Assembly (NCBI RefSeq): GCF_020177595.1
Contig: NZ_JAHTBL010000001.1
Location: 310,001-374,000, forward strand
Source: Cognatishimia sp. MH4019
GTDB lineage: Bacteria; Pseudomonadota; Alphaproteobacteria; Rhodobacterales; Rhodobacteraceae
Direction: 5' to 3'
DNA: 64,000 nucleotides
Positions within the stretch are counted from its first letter, which is position 1, and the number at the start of each line of letters is the position of its first letter. Shown in pieces: positions 38,592 to 47,203 of this stretch. The notes under the pieces are model-generated. The model worked only from the letters and a program-made list of their open reading frames with translations, was not told the DNA's origin and ran no database searches. The translations under genes were made by a program, and so were the position numbers.

Positions 38592-38995
38592 GACGCACGC
38601 TCGGTTGTGTCTTCCATCGCGATGATCGCGGCGGGCACACGGGCGAGCGTAGACTTACGCAGCCTGCTGGGGCGATCCACCGATGAACACCAGCCATCGC
38701 CCAAGACCGCGTATTGCCTGGCGAAGGCCACCAGATCGTCAATGTCGCTGTCCGCTTCGATATCACCGAACAGATACGTAGCTTTGCGCGTGCCGTGATA
38801 GGCGACAGTGCAAGGGCGGTCACAGCCCGCCATACAGGCAACGCCCGAGATTTCGAAATCTTCCGAGACCGCATCGCCCGCAGCCTCAATCGCCTTGCGC
38901 AATCGCGCGATCAGCTCATAGCCGGGGCGACAATCCCTGCCTTTATGCCGGCAGGATGTGCAGACAGTAATTCTATGTGTGGTGGTCTGGCCCAT
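38588..38995 (-). CDS. DUF1636 putative metal-binding protein of the B12 operon
   Basis: This 135-residue protein matches DUF1636, a ferredoxin-like small family often found with cobalamin and cobalt genes. Cysteines occur as VCTSC, RDC and VACMAGCDRPC, which suits metal or iron-sulfur binding; its role is unknown. The ATG preceded by GGAGGG is preferred over one 13 codons upstream. It is the first main gene after a cobalamin riboswitch. Confidence 0.82.
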   Translation of the reverse strand: MGQTTTHRITVCTSCRHKGRDCRPGYELIARLRKAIEAAGDAVSEDFEISGVACMAGCDRPCTVAYHGTRKATYLFGDIEADSDIDDLVAFARQYAVLGDGWCSSVDRPSRLRKSTLARVPAAIIAMEDTTERAS

Positions 38996-39069
38996 TTCGC
39001 CCTCCGCGAAGATGCGGGGCGGGAAAAAAGCCATGTCAGTTGCAACGCAGCGCGTTGTTCATCCATCAT
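38911..39069 (-). other. Possible leader reading frame after the riboswitch
   Basis: A 52-codon frame starts ATGATGGATGAA behind a well-placed AGGAG and a CCGGAC-GGGGT-GTCCGG hairpin (39080-39096). It overlaps the first part of DUF1636 in another frame. The peptide looks random after residue 20, so it may be a regulatory leader or chance. Confidence 0.25.
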
Positions 39070-39115
39070 GATCTCCTGTCCGGACACCCCGTCCGGGTTG
39101 AGGTTTCATTCATGA

Positions 39116-39309
39116 TGGCAGGTCTCCTGACTTGCGGGTCTGGGCTTCCCCGATCCTTCCCACGCTCGGCGCGCAGTGGTGATCTTCGGGGTGGCTCGCC
39201 GCTTACAGTTGCGGGGGCAGTTACGGAGTTGGCGCCGATTTGGCTCTTCCTCACCGTATTCCCTTTTCATTCCGGCCACGCCTTTTGGCACCGGAAACCA
39301 TCACGAGTG
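39116..39309 (-). promoter_or_regulatory. Cobalamin riboswitch
   Basis: On the minus strand the sequence runs through GGTTTCCGGTGCC, GGGAATACGGTG, TGCCCCCGCAACTGTAAGCG, GAGCCACCCCG and CACCACTGCG. It ends in the B12 box AGTCAGGAGACCTGCC. These are the conserved elements of the adenosylcobalamin aptamer in the right order and spacing. Binding of B12 normally shuts off the genes downstream. A hairpin and ribosome site about 20-45 bases past the aptamer could be the expression platform. Confidence 0.95.
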
Positions 39310-39370
39310 TTGTCAGAGAGAATCCGCATCCCGTCAAGAGAAGTTGACAGCATGCGGCAAGAAAGACCGG

Positions 39371-40372
39371 TTAAAGCAGCTTGCCCATGGCAACCGCGGT
39401 ATCGGCCATGCGATTGGAAAAGCCCCATTCATTGTCATACCAGCTTAGGATCCGGCACATCGTGCCCTCCATGACCTTGGTCTGATCGGTCGCAAAGATC
39501 GAAGAATGTGGGTCGTGATTGAAATCCATGCTGACCAGCTTTTCGTCCGTGACGCCCAACACGCCTTTCAAGGGCCCGTCCGCTGCGGCCTGAATCGCCG
39601 CGTTGATTTCTTCGACACTGGTCTCACGGCTTGCCTCAAACGTCATATCAACGACCGACACATTTGGTGTTGGCACACGCACGGCCACGCCATCAAGCTT
39701 GCCGTCCAGCTCTGGCAGAACGAGGCCCACGGCCTTCGCGGCACCCGTGGACGTTGGGATCATGCTCAACGCAGCTGCCCGCGCGCGATACAAATCCTTG
39801 TGCATCGTATCCAGCGTCGGCTGATCGCCGGTATAGCTGTGAATTGTCGTCATGAAGCCTTTGGTAATCCCGACGCTGTCATTCAAAACCTTGGCCACAG
39901 GCGCCAGACAGTTCGTCGTGCAGGACGCGTTCGATACGATGACATCATCGCCTGTCAGCATGTCATGGTTCACACCGTAAACGATTGTTTTATCGGCATC
40001 CTTCCCAGGGGCTGAAATCAGAACGCGGCTCGCCCCATTGTCCAGATGCGCCTGACACGCCTCTTTCGAGGTGAAAATCCCGGTGCATTCCAGCACGATA
40101 TCCACATCCGCCCAGGGCAGGTCCGCCGGGTTGCGCAGTGCTGTTACAGCCATCGGCCCGCGGCCTACGTCGATGCTTGTCTCAGTGACCGTGACCTCTG
40201 CAGGAAAGCGGCCATGCACGCTGTCATAGCGCAGCAGATGCGCGTTCGTCTCGACGGGGCCCAGATCATTGATCGCAACGACCTCGATATCGGTACGCCC
40301 GCTTTCGATAATCGCGCGGAGCACGTTGCGGCCGATGCGGCCAAATCCGTTAATGGCAACTTTGACGGTCAT
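39371..40372 (-). CDS. gap: Glyceraldehyde-3-phosphate dehydrogenase, NAD type
   Basis: GAPDH joins glyceraldehyde-3-phosphate and 1,3-bisphosphoglycerate in central metabolism. The 333-residue protein has the nucleotide site [14 protein letters not shown], the NAD-selecting Asp36 in VVAINDLG, and the catalytic Cys151 in [12 protein letters not shown]. The start follows AAGGGGG. It is the last of three minus-strand genes (second gap, a 47-residue membrane protein, this gene). A CceR-like palindrome sits 42 bases before the start, suggesting control by carbon status. Confidence 0.96.
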   Translation of the reverse strand: MTVKVAINGFGRIGRNVLRAIIESGRTDIEVVAINDLGPVETNAHLLRYDSVHGRFPAEVTVTETSIDVGRGPMAVTALRNPADLPWADVDIVLECTGIFTSKEACQAHLDNGASRVLISAPGKDADKTIVYGVNHDMLTGDDVIVSNASCTTNCLAPVAKVLNDSVGITKGFMTTIHSYTGDQPTLDTMHKDLYRARAAALSMIPTSTGAAKAVGLVLPELDGKLDGVAVRVPTPNVSVVDMTFEASRETSVEEINAAIQAAADGPLKGVLGVTDEKLVSMDFNHDPHSSIFATDQTKVMEGTMCRILSWYDNEWGFSNRMADTAVAMGKLL

Positions 40373-40413
40373 CACTGCCCCCTTTGAAAGCTGATTGGAC
40401 GCGTGACTCGCGC

Positions 40414-40427
40414 CGTTACCGCTAACA
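40414..40427. promoter_or_regulatory. CceR-like operator before gap
   Basis: CGTTACCGCTAACA matches TGTTANCGNTAACA, the site of the LacI-type carbon regulator CceR described in Rhodobacter, at 13 of 14 positions. Confidence 0.65.
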
Positions 40428-40470
40428 TGCGCATTCCAGCGCAAAGGTCAACCGGCAGGCCTGTGCTGGC

Positions 40471-40614
40471 CTAACGCCAGAAGGCGAGGTATTCGATAAG
40501 AAGAAACATCTCTTTGCCCATGAAGATGGAGGCTTGGGCGTCGTTCAGAAACACATCAGCAGCCAGCGCGCCGACAACGGCGACGGCCAATCCCAAGGCA
40601 ATACTGTTCGTCAT
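40471..40614 (-). CDS. 47-residue membrane protein between the two gap genes
   Basis: The minus strand encodes MTNSIALGLAVAVVGALAAD followed by 27 more residues ending IEYLAFWR. Residues 4-20 form one membrane helix. It starts 63 bases after the second gap gene stops and ends about 100 bases before the first. The ribosome site is weak (GAGACAG). I do not know a function. Its place between two GAPDH genes suggests cotranscription. Confidence 0.6.
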   Translation of the reverse strand: MTNSIALGLAVAVVGALAADVFLNDAQASIFMGKEMFLLIEYLAFWR

Positions 40615-40677
40615 GGGCGCTGTCTCAAATCTGGTTCTGCCGGTCGCTTATGCACAACGCGGCACAGGTTGACCAGC

Positions 40678-41685
40678 TTAGTGCAGCAATCGGCCCATCG
40701 CGCCAGCGACATCAGCCATGCGGCACGAGAAGCCCCATTCGTTGTCATACCAGGCCAGCACGCGCACCGTGCGACCGCCGACAACCTTTGTCTGGTCCGG
40801 CGCAAAGATCGAGCTGTGTGGCGTGTGGTTGAAATCAATGGAGACCTTCGGCGCGTCGTCATAGGACAGCACAGCACCCATATGCCCCGCCGCCGCTTCG
40901 GCCACGACTGCATTCACATCGGCCACAGTCACGTCTTTGGACGCCTCAAAGGTCAGGTCAACCGCGCTGACATTCGGGGTCGGGACCCGCATCGCAGTGC
41001 CGTCTAGCTTACCGTCCAACTCAGGCAGTACTTCACCCAAAGCCTTCGCCGCCCCGGTTGAGGTTGGGATCATCGCCATCGCTGCCGCCCGCGCGCGGTA
41101 AAGGTCCTTGTGGCGACGGTCCAGCGTCGGCTGATCGCCGGTATAGCTGTGGATCGTTGTCATGATTCCGCGCTCGATGCCAATCGCGTCGTTCAGCACT
41201 TTGGCCAGCGGCGCCAGACAGTTCGTCGTGCAGGACCCGTTCGAGACCATCGTCTCCCCGCGCTGCAGATCGCGGTGGTTCACGCCGTAGACAACCGTGC
41301 GCTGTACGTTGCTGGCAGGGGCCGAGATCAGAACCGACTTCGCCCCGCGCTCAAGATGCACGGCAGACTTGCCGCCATCGTTGAAATTGCCCGTGCATTC
41401 CAGAACTACGTCACAACCCGACCAATCCAGTTCTGCGGGCTCATAGGTCGAAAACATCTCCATCGGGCCACGGCCCAGATCCATCGTGTTGCCCTCAACC
41501 CGAACCTCGCCGGGAAAGCGCCCATGGACGCTGTCGAACCGAAGCAGATGCGCGCTGGTCTCAAGCGGGCCGGTCGCGTTGATCTTCACGACCTGCACAT
41601 CATTGCGCCCACTTTCGGCGATATGGGCCAAAGTGCAGCGACCGATCCGGCCAAATCCGTTAATCCCGACTGTGACGGTCATCAT
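40678..41685 (-). CDS. Second glyceraldehyde-3-phosphate dehydrogenase, probably NADP-accepting
   Basis: This 335-residue GAPDH keeps the nucleotide site [13 protein letters not shown] and the catalytic Cys152 in [12 protein letters not shown]. The Asp that gives NAD preference is replaced by Ala37 (VVKINATG). The same Asp-to-Ala change (INA) is seen in NADP-using GapB enzymes, so this copy may serve gluconeogenesis or NADPH supply. The start follows AGGAG; one of two adjacent Met codons is used. Two CceR-like sites lie upstream at 41782 and 41812. Confidence 0.92.
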   Translation of the reverse strand: MMTVTVGINGFGRIGRCTLAHIAESGRNDVQVVKINATGPLETSAHLLRFDSVHGRFPGEVRVEGNTMDLGRGPMEMFSTYEPAELDWSGCDVVLECTGNFNDGGKSAVHLERGAKSVLISAPASNVQRTVVYGVNHRDLQRGETMVSNGSCTTNCLAPLAKVLNDAIGIERGIMTTIHSYTGDQPTLDRRHKDLYRARAAAMAMIPTSTGAAKALGEVLPELDGKLDGTAMRVPTPNVSAVDLTFEASKDVTVADVNAVVAEAAAGHMGAVLSYDDAPKVSIDFNHTPHSSIFAPDQTKVVGGRTVRVLAWYDNEWGFSCRMADVAGAMGRLLH

Positions 41686-41781
41686 GCACGCTCCTGCGAT
41701 CCGGTATGCCTTGGTATTCCTTGCGGTCGATATAGGGGCAAGGGCGATCCCAACAAAGGGAAAAACGCAGAACACTCAATA

Positions 41782-41825
41782 TGTTAGCGATAAACGTGAC
41801 AGGGCGGCACATGGTTGCGCTAACG
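41782..41825. promoter_or_regulatory. Two CceR-like sites before the second gap gene
   Basis: TGTTAGCGATAAAC (12 of 14 matches to the CceR consensus) and TGGTTGCGCTAACG (11 of 14) lie 17 bases apart, between the divergent second gap gene and DUF808. Confidence 0.5.
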
Positions 41826-41935
41826 AAGTGCGGAACCCTTGCGTGATCGACACGTTAACCTCGGTTATATCGGCATAAGCGGTCGATTCGACACACAGCA
41901 CAGACCGCACAACAAAACGGGTGAGGGCAGGTATC

Positions 41936-42892
41936 ATGAGTGGACTTCTGGCGCTTTTGGATGATGTGGCGGGGATCGCAAAGGTCGCGGCGGCATCTGT
42001 CGACGATGTGGCGGCGCAAGCACTAAAGTCAGGCTCCAAAGCGGCTGGGGCCGTGATTGACGATGCTGCCGTCACGCCAAAATACGTGCAAGGCTTCGAT
42101 CCTGCCCGAGAGTTGCCAATCATCTGGAAAATCGCGCGCGCCTCGCTTTTCAACAAGCTCGTTTTTCTCTTGCCTGCTGGTATGGCGCTGAACACCTTTG
42201 CCCCTTGGGCGATCCCAATCCTGCTGATCCTTGGTGGCGCTTACTTGTGTTTCGAGGGCGCCGAGAAAGTGCATCACTGGCTCTTTCCTCATGACGAATT
42301 GGACCACGGCGTCGAAGACGTGGGCGACCCGGCGCATCTGGAAGAAGAGAAGGTCAAAGGAGCGATCAAGACCGATTTCATCCTCTCGGCCGAGATCATG
42401 ACCATTGCCCTTGCGGCAATCCCCGCCAGCACCTTCTGGTTCGAAGCGGCGACGCTCGCCACCGTGGCCATTGGTATCACGCTGGCTGTCTATGGCTCTG
42501 TCGCATTGATCGTCAAAGCCGATGATCTGGGCCTGCTGATGAGCGCCGAAGGGCGGCTTGGCCTGACCCGCAAGATTGGACGCGGTATCGTTAAGGGGAT
42601 GCCGAAGGTTCTGAAATTGCTGATGATTATTGGGACGGCGGCCATGCTCTGGGTGGGGGGCAATATTATCGTGCATTCCCTCGCGGTTCTGGGTCTTGAT
42701 GGGATCGAGACTGTCATCAAAGGCGCTGCAAAAGCGGTTGCCGCAGGGGTGGACGGCGCAAAAGGTTTCGTCAACTGGCTGGTCGTCGCTACGCTGGACG
42801 GGCTGCTTGGGTTGGCCATTGGCTTTGGCCTGATCCCGCTGGTAACCAATTTGATCGTGCCGCTTTGGGCTCGCATCGCTTCGCGTGCTTAA
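41936..42892 (+). CDS. DUF808 (YedI-like) membrane protein
   Basis: This 318-residue protein has an N-terminal SGLLALLDDVAGIAKVAAA segment and about five membrane helices. It contains LLILGGAYLCFEGAEKVHHW and KVKGAIKTDFILSAEIMTIAL, which are hallmarks of the DUF808/YedI family of unknown function. The ATG is preferred to a GTG five codons upstream. It is divergent from the second gap gene, sharing a region with two CceR-like sites, and may fall under the same control. Confidence 0.85.
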   Translation: MSGLLALLDDVAGIAKVAAASVDDVAAQALKSGSKAAGAVIDDAAVTPKYVQGFDPARELPIIWKIARASLFNKLVFLLPAGMALNTFAPWAIPILLILGGAYLCFEGAEKVHHWLFPHDELDHGVEDVGDPAHLEEEKVKGAIKTDFILSAEIMTIALAAIPASTFWFEAATLATVAIGITLAVYGSVALIVKADDLGLLMSAEGRLGLTRKIGRGIVKGMPKVLKLLMIIGTAAMLWVGGNIIVHSLAVLGLDGIETVIKGAAKAVAAGVDGAKGFVNWLVVATLDGLLGLAIGFGLIPLVTNLIVPLWARIASRA

Positions 42893-42916
42893 AAAAGGGC
42901 ATTTAAAGATCAGTTC

Positions 42917-42941
42917 GGAACTTTGCATCGAATGGTTCGTT
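42917..42941 (+). promoter_or_regulatory. EcfG-like promoter before the secreted protein gene
   Basis: GGAAC and CGTT are separated by 16 bases, the spacing of the alphaproteobacterial general-stress sigma factor EcfG. The match is exact, but many Rhodobacterales are thought to lack EcfG, so this needs testing. Confidence 0.35.
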
Positions 42942-42992
42942 AATCGTCACATGTCTCGCATCTGCGGGGCTTAGACGAAAAGGAATGACGTT

Positions 42993-43472
42993 ATGAAAAA
43001 GATGATGCTGACGACCGCCGCAATTCTTTCCCTCTCTGCAGCGACAGCTGGTGCTGCGACGATGGTGAGTGACGTGAACGTAGAGGCCGACTTGACAGCG
43101 ATCCAGGACCTTGATGCGGCTGCGCATTTGGCAACCCTGACGCAGGACCTGGAGACAGCTATCATTGAACGCTTGGTCAACCGTATCGCCGAAGACGGTG
43201 CCACGATCAGCGTCGACATCGATGAGCTGGAACTGGCCAACATGTTCGAGACACAGGTCGATATCGACAGCTCGAAATTGGTTGGTGACGTGGATATCGA
43301 TGTCGAGGGTAACTACGGCGACATGGACTACACTTTGAGTGTTTCCGCACGTCAGATTGAGCCCATGTTGGCGGGCGAAGATGTGCAATATCGTATGACG
43401 AGCAGCGAAGAGTTTTATACGTTGATGATCAACGCGTTCGCTGACAATGTCGTCGAGAAGCTTGACAGCTAA
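42993..43472 (+). CDS. Secreted protein of unknown family
   Basis: This 159-residue protein has a clear signal peptide (MKKMMLTTAAILSLSAATAGA) and an acidic mature part rich in Asp and Glu, with repeated short patterns such as DVNVEADL, DVDIDVEG and SVDIDELEL. No cysteine is present. I do not recognise it. A stress-type promoter match lies upstream and a good terminator follows, so it is probably a single-gene unit acting in the periplasm. Confidence 0.8.
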   Translation: MKKMMLTTAAILSLSAATAGAATMVSDVNVEADLTAIQDLDAAAHLATLTQDLETAIIERLVNRIAEDGATISVDIDELELANMFETQVDIDSSKLVGDVDIDVEGNYGDMDYTLSVSARQIEPMLAGEDVQYRMTSSEEFYTLMINAFADNVVEKLDS

Positions 43473-43494
43473 AACAGTCTTCAAAGCATGACGT

Positions 43495-43529
43495 AAAACC
43501 GCGCCTTGGAAAGAGGTGCGGTTTTTTTT
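43495..43529 (+). terminator. Terminator of the secreted protein gene
   Basis: The stem AAACCGCGCC / GGTGCGGTTT (one G-T pair, 9-nt loop) runs into eight T residues. Confidence 0.9.
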
Positions 43530-43556
43530 GTCCAAGAAACACGTTAGAATCGAGCA

Positions 43557-43589
43557 ACAAAAAGGGCCAACGCGGGATGCGTCGGCCCT
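43557..43589 (-). terminator. Terminator of tkt
   Basis: On the minus strand AGGGCCGACGC-ATCCC-GCGTTGGCCCT is followed by TTTTGTTG, 25 bases past the tkt stop. Confidence 0.85.
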
Positions 43590-43613
43590 ATTCTGCTCGC
43601 CACAAGATGCGAT

Positions 43614-45635
43614 TTACCTGATCAGGGACTTAGCCTTATCAGCGACCGCCTGTGCAGTGATGCCGAACTGCTCGTAAAGCACCTCTGCCGGAGCGGATGC
43701 ACCAAAATCATGCATGCCAACGAAGCCTGATTTCTCGCGCTTGCCGCGCTCACCGTAAAGCCAGCGATCCCAGCCAAATCGAATGGCTGCCTCGACCGCC
43801 ACACGCACCGGACCACCGGGCAACACGCGCTTGCGATAGCTTTCGTCCTGCTCCTCGAACAGCTCCCAGCAGGGCATCGACACGACCCGCGTGCCGATCC
43901 CTTCGGCTTGCAGGATATCCCGCGCGGCCATCGCGATCTCGACTTCGGACCCGGTCGCCATCAAAAGCGCCTGACGTTTGCCTTCGGCATCGGCCAGCAC
44001 ATAGGCCCCCTGGGCGACCATGTTCTTGGTCTTATGCTCGGTCCGCAGCGTCGGCAGGCCCTGACGGGTCAGCGACAGCACTGACGGAGTTTCTTTGGAC
44101 GTGAAAGCCAGCTCCCAGGCCTCGGCTGTTTCGACCGTGTCGCAAGGGCGGAACACGTTCATGTTGGGCGTCGCGCGCAGCATCGCCAGATGCTCGACCG
44201 GCTGGTGGGTTGGGCCATCTTCGCCCAGACCGATGCTGTCATGTGTCATCACATAAACCGTCGGCACTTTCATCAACGCGGACAGGCGCATCGCAGGGCG
44301 TGCGTAGTCAGTAAAGCACATGAATGTGCCTGAGTAGGGGCGCATCCCGCCATGCAGCACCATGCCATTCATTGCCGCCGCCATGCCATGCTCACGGATG
44401 CCGTAATGCACGAAGCGCCCACCACGGTTTTCGGGATCAAACACACCCAGATCAGCCGTTTTGGTGTTGTTCGATCCGGTCAGGTCGGCCGAGCCGCCCA
44501 CGGTTTCCGGCAGGATCGGGTTGATTACTTCCAGCACCATTTCCGAGGACTTGCGCGTCGCGACCTTCGGAGCGCTCTCGCTCACCTGCTTTTTCAGCGC
44601 TTTGACCACAGCGCTCAGTTTCTTCGGCGTGTCCAGCGCATAAGCGCGTTCGAACTGCTCGCGCTTGCTTTTGGAGATACCAGCCAGGCGGTCCTCCCAA
44701 GCTGCGCGATCCTCAGCGCCTCGCGACCCAATCGCTTCCCAAGCCGTCTTCGTCTCTGCCGGAACTTCGAACGGGCCGGTGGTCCAGCCATAGGCGTCCT
44801 TCGCATCGGCGATCAGTTTTTCATCGGTCAGCGCGCCATGCCCTTTGGAGGTGTCCTGCGCAGATGAGCCCAGAGCGATATGCGTTTTGCACGCAATCAT
44901 CGTGGGCTTGCGGCCCGACTTCTTGGCCTTAGTGATGGCGTCGTCGATCTCAACGGGATCATGCCCGTCAATCTCGATCACGTTCCAGCCGGACGCTTTG
45001 AAGCGCATCACCTGATCGGTGCGATCCGACAGCTCAACCGTGCCGTCGATTGTGATGTTGTTGTTGTCCCAGAACACAATCAGCTTGCTCAGCTCCTGGC
45101 GCCCGGCCAACGCGATGGCTTCCTGGCTGACACCTTCCATCAGGCAGCCGTCACCGGCGATGCAGTAGGTGTAGTGATCCACGATCTTCTTGCCATACAT
45201 CGCGCGCTGAATCTCTTCGGCCATGGCAAAGCCGACCGAATTGGCGATGCCTTGACCCAGCGGGCCGGTCGTCGTCTCGACACCCTTGGCGTGGCCATAT
45301 TCCGGGTGACCTGCTGTGATCGCGCCCCACTGGCGAAAGTTCTTGATCTGGTCGAGCGTCATGTCCTCGTAGCCGGTCAGATGCAGCAAGGAATAGATCA
45401 ACATCGAGCCGTGGCCAGCGGATAGAATGAACCGGTCGCGGTCTGGCCAGTCAGGAGCCTTAGCGTCAAATTTCAGATGTTTTTCAAAGAGAACCGTCGC
45501 GACATCGGCCATGCCCATGGGCATGCCGGAATGGCCGGAATTGGCCGCGTGAATGGCATCCAGCGTCAGCGCGCGGATTGCGGCAGCTTTGGACCAATGA
45601 TCGGGGTGCGCGGCGCGCAGGGCAGAAATGTCCAC
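43614..45635 (-). CDS. tkt: Transketolase
   Basis: Transketolase moves two-carbon units between sugar phosphates in the pentose phosphate and Calvin-type cycles, using TPP. The 673-residue protein has the N-terminal [16 protein letters not shown], the TPP motif [13 protein letters not shown] ending at NN, and the Pyr domain with [19 protein letters not shown]. The GTG start is preferred: AAGGA lies about nine bases upstream and the resulting length fits the family, whereas the longer frame opens with TTG. It shares the central-carbon neighbourhood with the two gap genes. Confidence 0.96.
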   Translation of the reverse strand: MDISALRAAHPDHWSKAAAIRALTLDAIHAANSGHSGMPMGMADVATVLFEKHLKFDAKAPDWPDRDRFILSAGHGSMLIYSLLHLTGYEDMTLDQIKNFRQWGAITAGHPEYGHAKGVETTTGPLGQGIANSVGFAMAEEIQRAMYGKKIVDHYTYCIAGDGCLMEGVSQEAIALAGRQELSKLIVFWDNNNITIDGTVELSDRTDQVMRFKASGWNVIEIDGHDPVEIDDAITKAKKSGRKPTMIACKTHIALGSSAQDTSKGHGALTDEKLIADAKDAYGWTTGPFEVPAETKTAWEAIGSRGAEDRAAWEDRLAGISKSKREQFERAYALDTPKKLSAVVKALKKQVSESAPKVATRKSSEMVLEVINPILPETVGGSADLTGSNNTKTADLGVFDPENRGGRFVHYGIREHGMAAAMNGMVLHGGMRPYSGTFMCFTDYARPAMRLSALMKVPTVYVMTHDSIGLGEDGPTHQPVEHLAMLRATPNMNVFRPCDTVETAEAWELAFTSKETPSVLSLTRQGLPTLRTEHKTKNMVAQGAYVLADAEGKRQALLMATGSEVEIAMAARDILQAEGIGTRVVSMPCWELFEEQDESYRKRVLPGGPVRVAVEAAIRFGWDRWLYGERGKREKSGFVGMHDFGASAPAEVLYEQFGITAQAVADKAKSLIR

Positions 45636-45863
45636 GGGTGGGATGTCCTTTGGCGACAGTAACAGATGCACGGGGTTTACCAGCCAAGCGGCGAAGTTCA
45701 AGCCGTGACGGCTGGCACTTTAATGCCGTCCCGTAAGCCCTTGTTCGCAAAGGATGGGCAAAATCGCGTGCGGTGCGTTACACTTGGATAACAACCGGAA
45801 CGGGTTTGATTCGGCCAACGCGCCGACGACGTATGAGGACCAGAGCAGAAGGGGCCTGACACC

Positions 45864-46352
45864 ATGAGCGACCTTGCCGAATACGAGCGCCGCATCAGTG
45901 CGGCACTTGAGAAGATAGGAGCGGGGGTTGAGGCTTTGTCCAAGCCCTCCGCAGCACCAGAGACTAGTGGCCTGGAGGCCGAGCTTGCGGGACTGCGCGC
46001 TCAGCTTGAGGACGAGAAAACCGCCAACGCCCAATTGGAAGAGCGTATTCGCACATTGAAAGACCGTCAGGACGGCGAAGTGGCTGGACAAAGTGAGGCC
46101 CTCGCTGCACAGGCAGAGAAAATTTCGAAAATTGACAAGGAGTTACATCACCTTCGTCAAGTAAACGGTCAGCTGCGTGATGCGGTTGCCAAGCTGCGCG
46201 AGGCCAATGCCGAAGGGCTGGCCGAGCCGCATTTGATCAACAAGGCGATGCTGACGGAACTTGAAGCGCTGCGCGCCGTGCAAGCCGCAGACGCCGCTGA
46301 GGTGGATGTTATTCTGGACGAATTGGCACCGCTGATGAAGGAGGGCGCGTGA
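45864..46352 (+). CDS. Coiled-coil protein coupled to zapA
   Basis: This 162-residue protein is acidic and almost wholly helical, with heptad-rich stretches from about 35 to 115 (ELAGLRAQLEDEKTANAQLE). There is no membrane segment. Its stop overlaps the ATG of zapA by one base (TGATG), so both are translated together; a role in cell division is inferred from that only. Confidence 0.75.
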   Translation: MSDLAEYERRISAALEKIGAGVEALSKPSAAPETSGLEAELAGLRAQLEDEKTANAQLEERIRTLKDRQDGEVAGQSEALAAQAEKISKIDKELHHLRQVNGQLRDAVAKLREANAEGLAEPHLINKAMLTELEALRAVQAADAAEVDVILDELAPLMKEGA

Positions 46353-46765
46353 TGGCTTCTGTCGATGTGGAAATCGGAGGGCGCAGCTTCAATGTCGCCT
46401 GTCAGGACGGTGAAGAGGCTTACCTGAAATCCGCCGCAAAATTGCTTGATATTGAGGCATCGGTGCTGACCAGCCAGATCGGACGTATGCCGGAAAGCCA
46501 GATGCTGCTGATGGCGGGGCTGATGCTGGCCGACAAGACCGCCGGGCTGGAAGATCAGGCGCACGGGTTTGGTGCCGAAAAGGAAGAGCTGGAGACCCGC
46601 GTCGCGGCCTTGGAAAAGCAGCTGTCAGAGGCGCTGAACCGTCCGGCGCCAGAGCCTGAGAAGATCGAAGTTCCCGTTATCCCGCCTCAGGTCGAAGAAA
46701 CAATGGCCGAGTTGGCCGCGCGTGCCGAAGCGGTTGCGGCGTCGGTGAACGAAAAGCTGGGGTAG
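46352..46765 (+). CDS. zapA: Cell division protein ZapA
   Basis: ZapA bundles FtsZ filaments in the early division ring. The 137-residue protein has the family's N-terminal strand pattern (VDVEIGGRSFNVACQDGEEAYL) and the LMLADKTAGLEDQ coiled-coil region, and ends in a proline/glutamate-rich tail. The ATG is chosen over an adjacent GTG, given GGAGGG six bases upstream. It is the second gene of a two-gene operon. Confidence 0.88.
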   Translation: MASVDVEIGGRSFNVACQDGEEAYLKSAAKLLDIEASVLTSQIGRMPESQMLLMAGLMLADKTAGLEDQAHGFGAEKEELETRVAALEKQLSEALNRPAPEPEKIEVPVIPPQVEETMAELAARAEAVAASVNEKLG

Positions 46766-46786
46766 CCGTCTTCGACGCCGCAGAGC

Positions 46787-47095
46787 TTACCCCTCGCGGG
46801 CCTTTTCCCGACGATAGGCATCCTGCAGGTCCTGCAGCGGGATGCCGTCGAGCAGGACGCCCTTCAGATTGCAATCGGTGATGTGAAGCCCTGAGAGGTT
46901 CGCATCACGCAAGACCGCGCCGGAGAGGTTCACGTCATGGACGAGAATGCCGGACATGTTGCTGTTATTGATCCGAATGCCGGAGAACTCAATCTGGTTA
47001 AAGGTGCAGCCAGACAGATTGGCGTTGTTGAAACGGGATGCGGAGAGATCTGCGTCGTTGACATCCAGTTGTTCGGTCACGCGGTGTAACTTCAT
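46787..47095 (-). CDS. Pentapeptide-repeat protein
   Basis: This 102-residue protein is built from A(D/N)LXX-type pentapeptides, such as DLSASRFNNANLSGCTFN and VNLSGAVLRDANLSGLHIT, forming a right-handed beta helix of about three to four coils. No membrane segment or signal is visible. Some relatives mimic DNA and protect gyrase, but most have no known role. It is convergent with zapA across 21 bases. Confidence 0.85.
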   Translation of the reverse strand: MKLHRVTEQLDVNDADLSASRFNNANLSGCTFNQIEFSGIRINNSNMSGILVHDVNLSGAVLRDANLSGLHITDCNLKGVLLDGIPLQDLQDAYRREKAREG

Positions 47096-47203
47096 CGGAC
47101 TGTCCTTGATCTGTGAGAGGCAGCGAGGAGCTTATCACAGATTTTTGGCCGGGAGGCGGTATCTTGCTGGCAGTTTGGTGGGTTGTTTTTCAACCGGGCC
47201 GGC

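Noticed and set aside
38996-39034. Earlier start for DUF1636
   Set aside because: The extra 13 codons have no ribosome site, while GGAGGG sits at proper spacing before the later ATG.
45777-45792. GTTA...TAAC inverted repeat before the zapA operon as a CceR site
   Set aside because: The arms are 8 bases apart instead of 4 and the central CG is missing.
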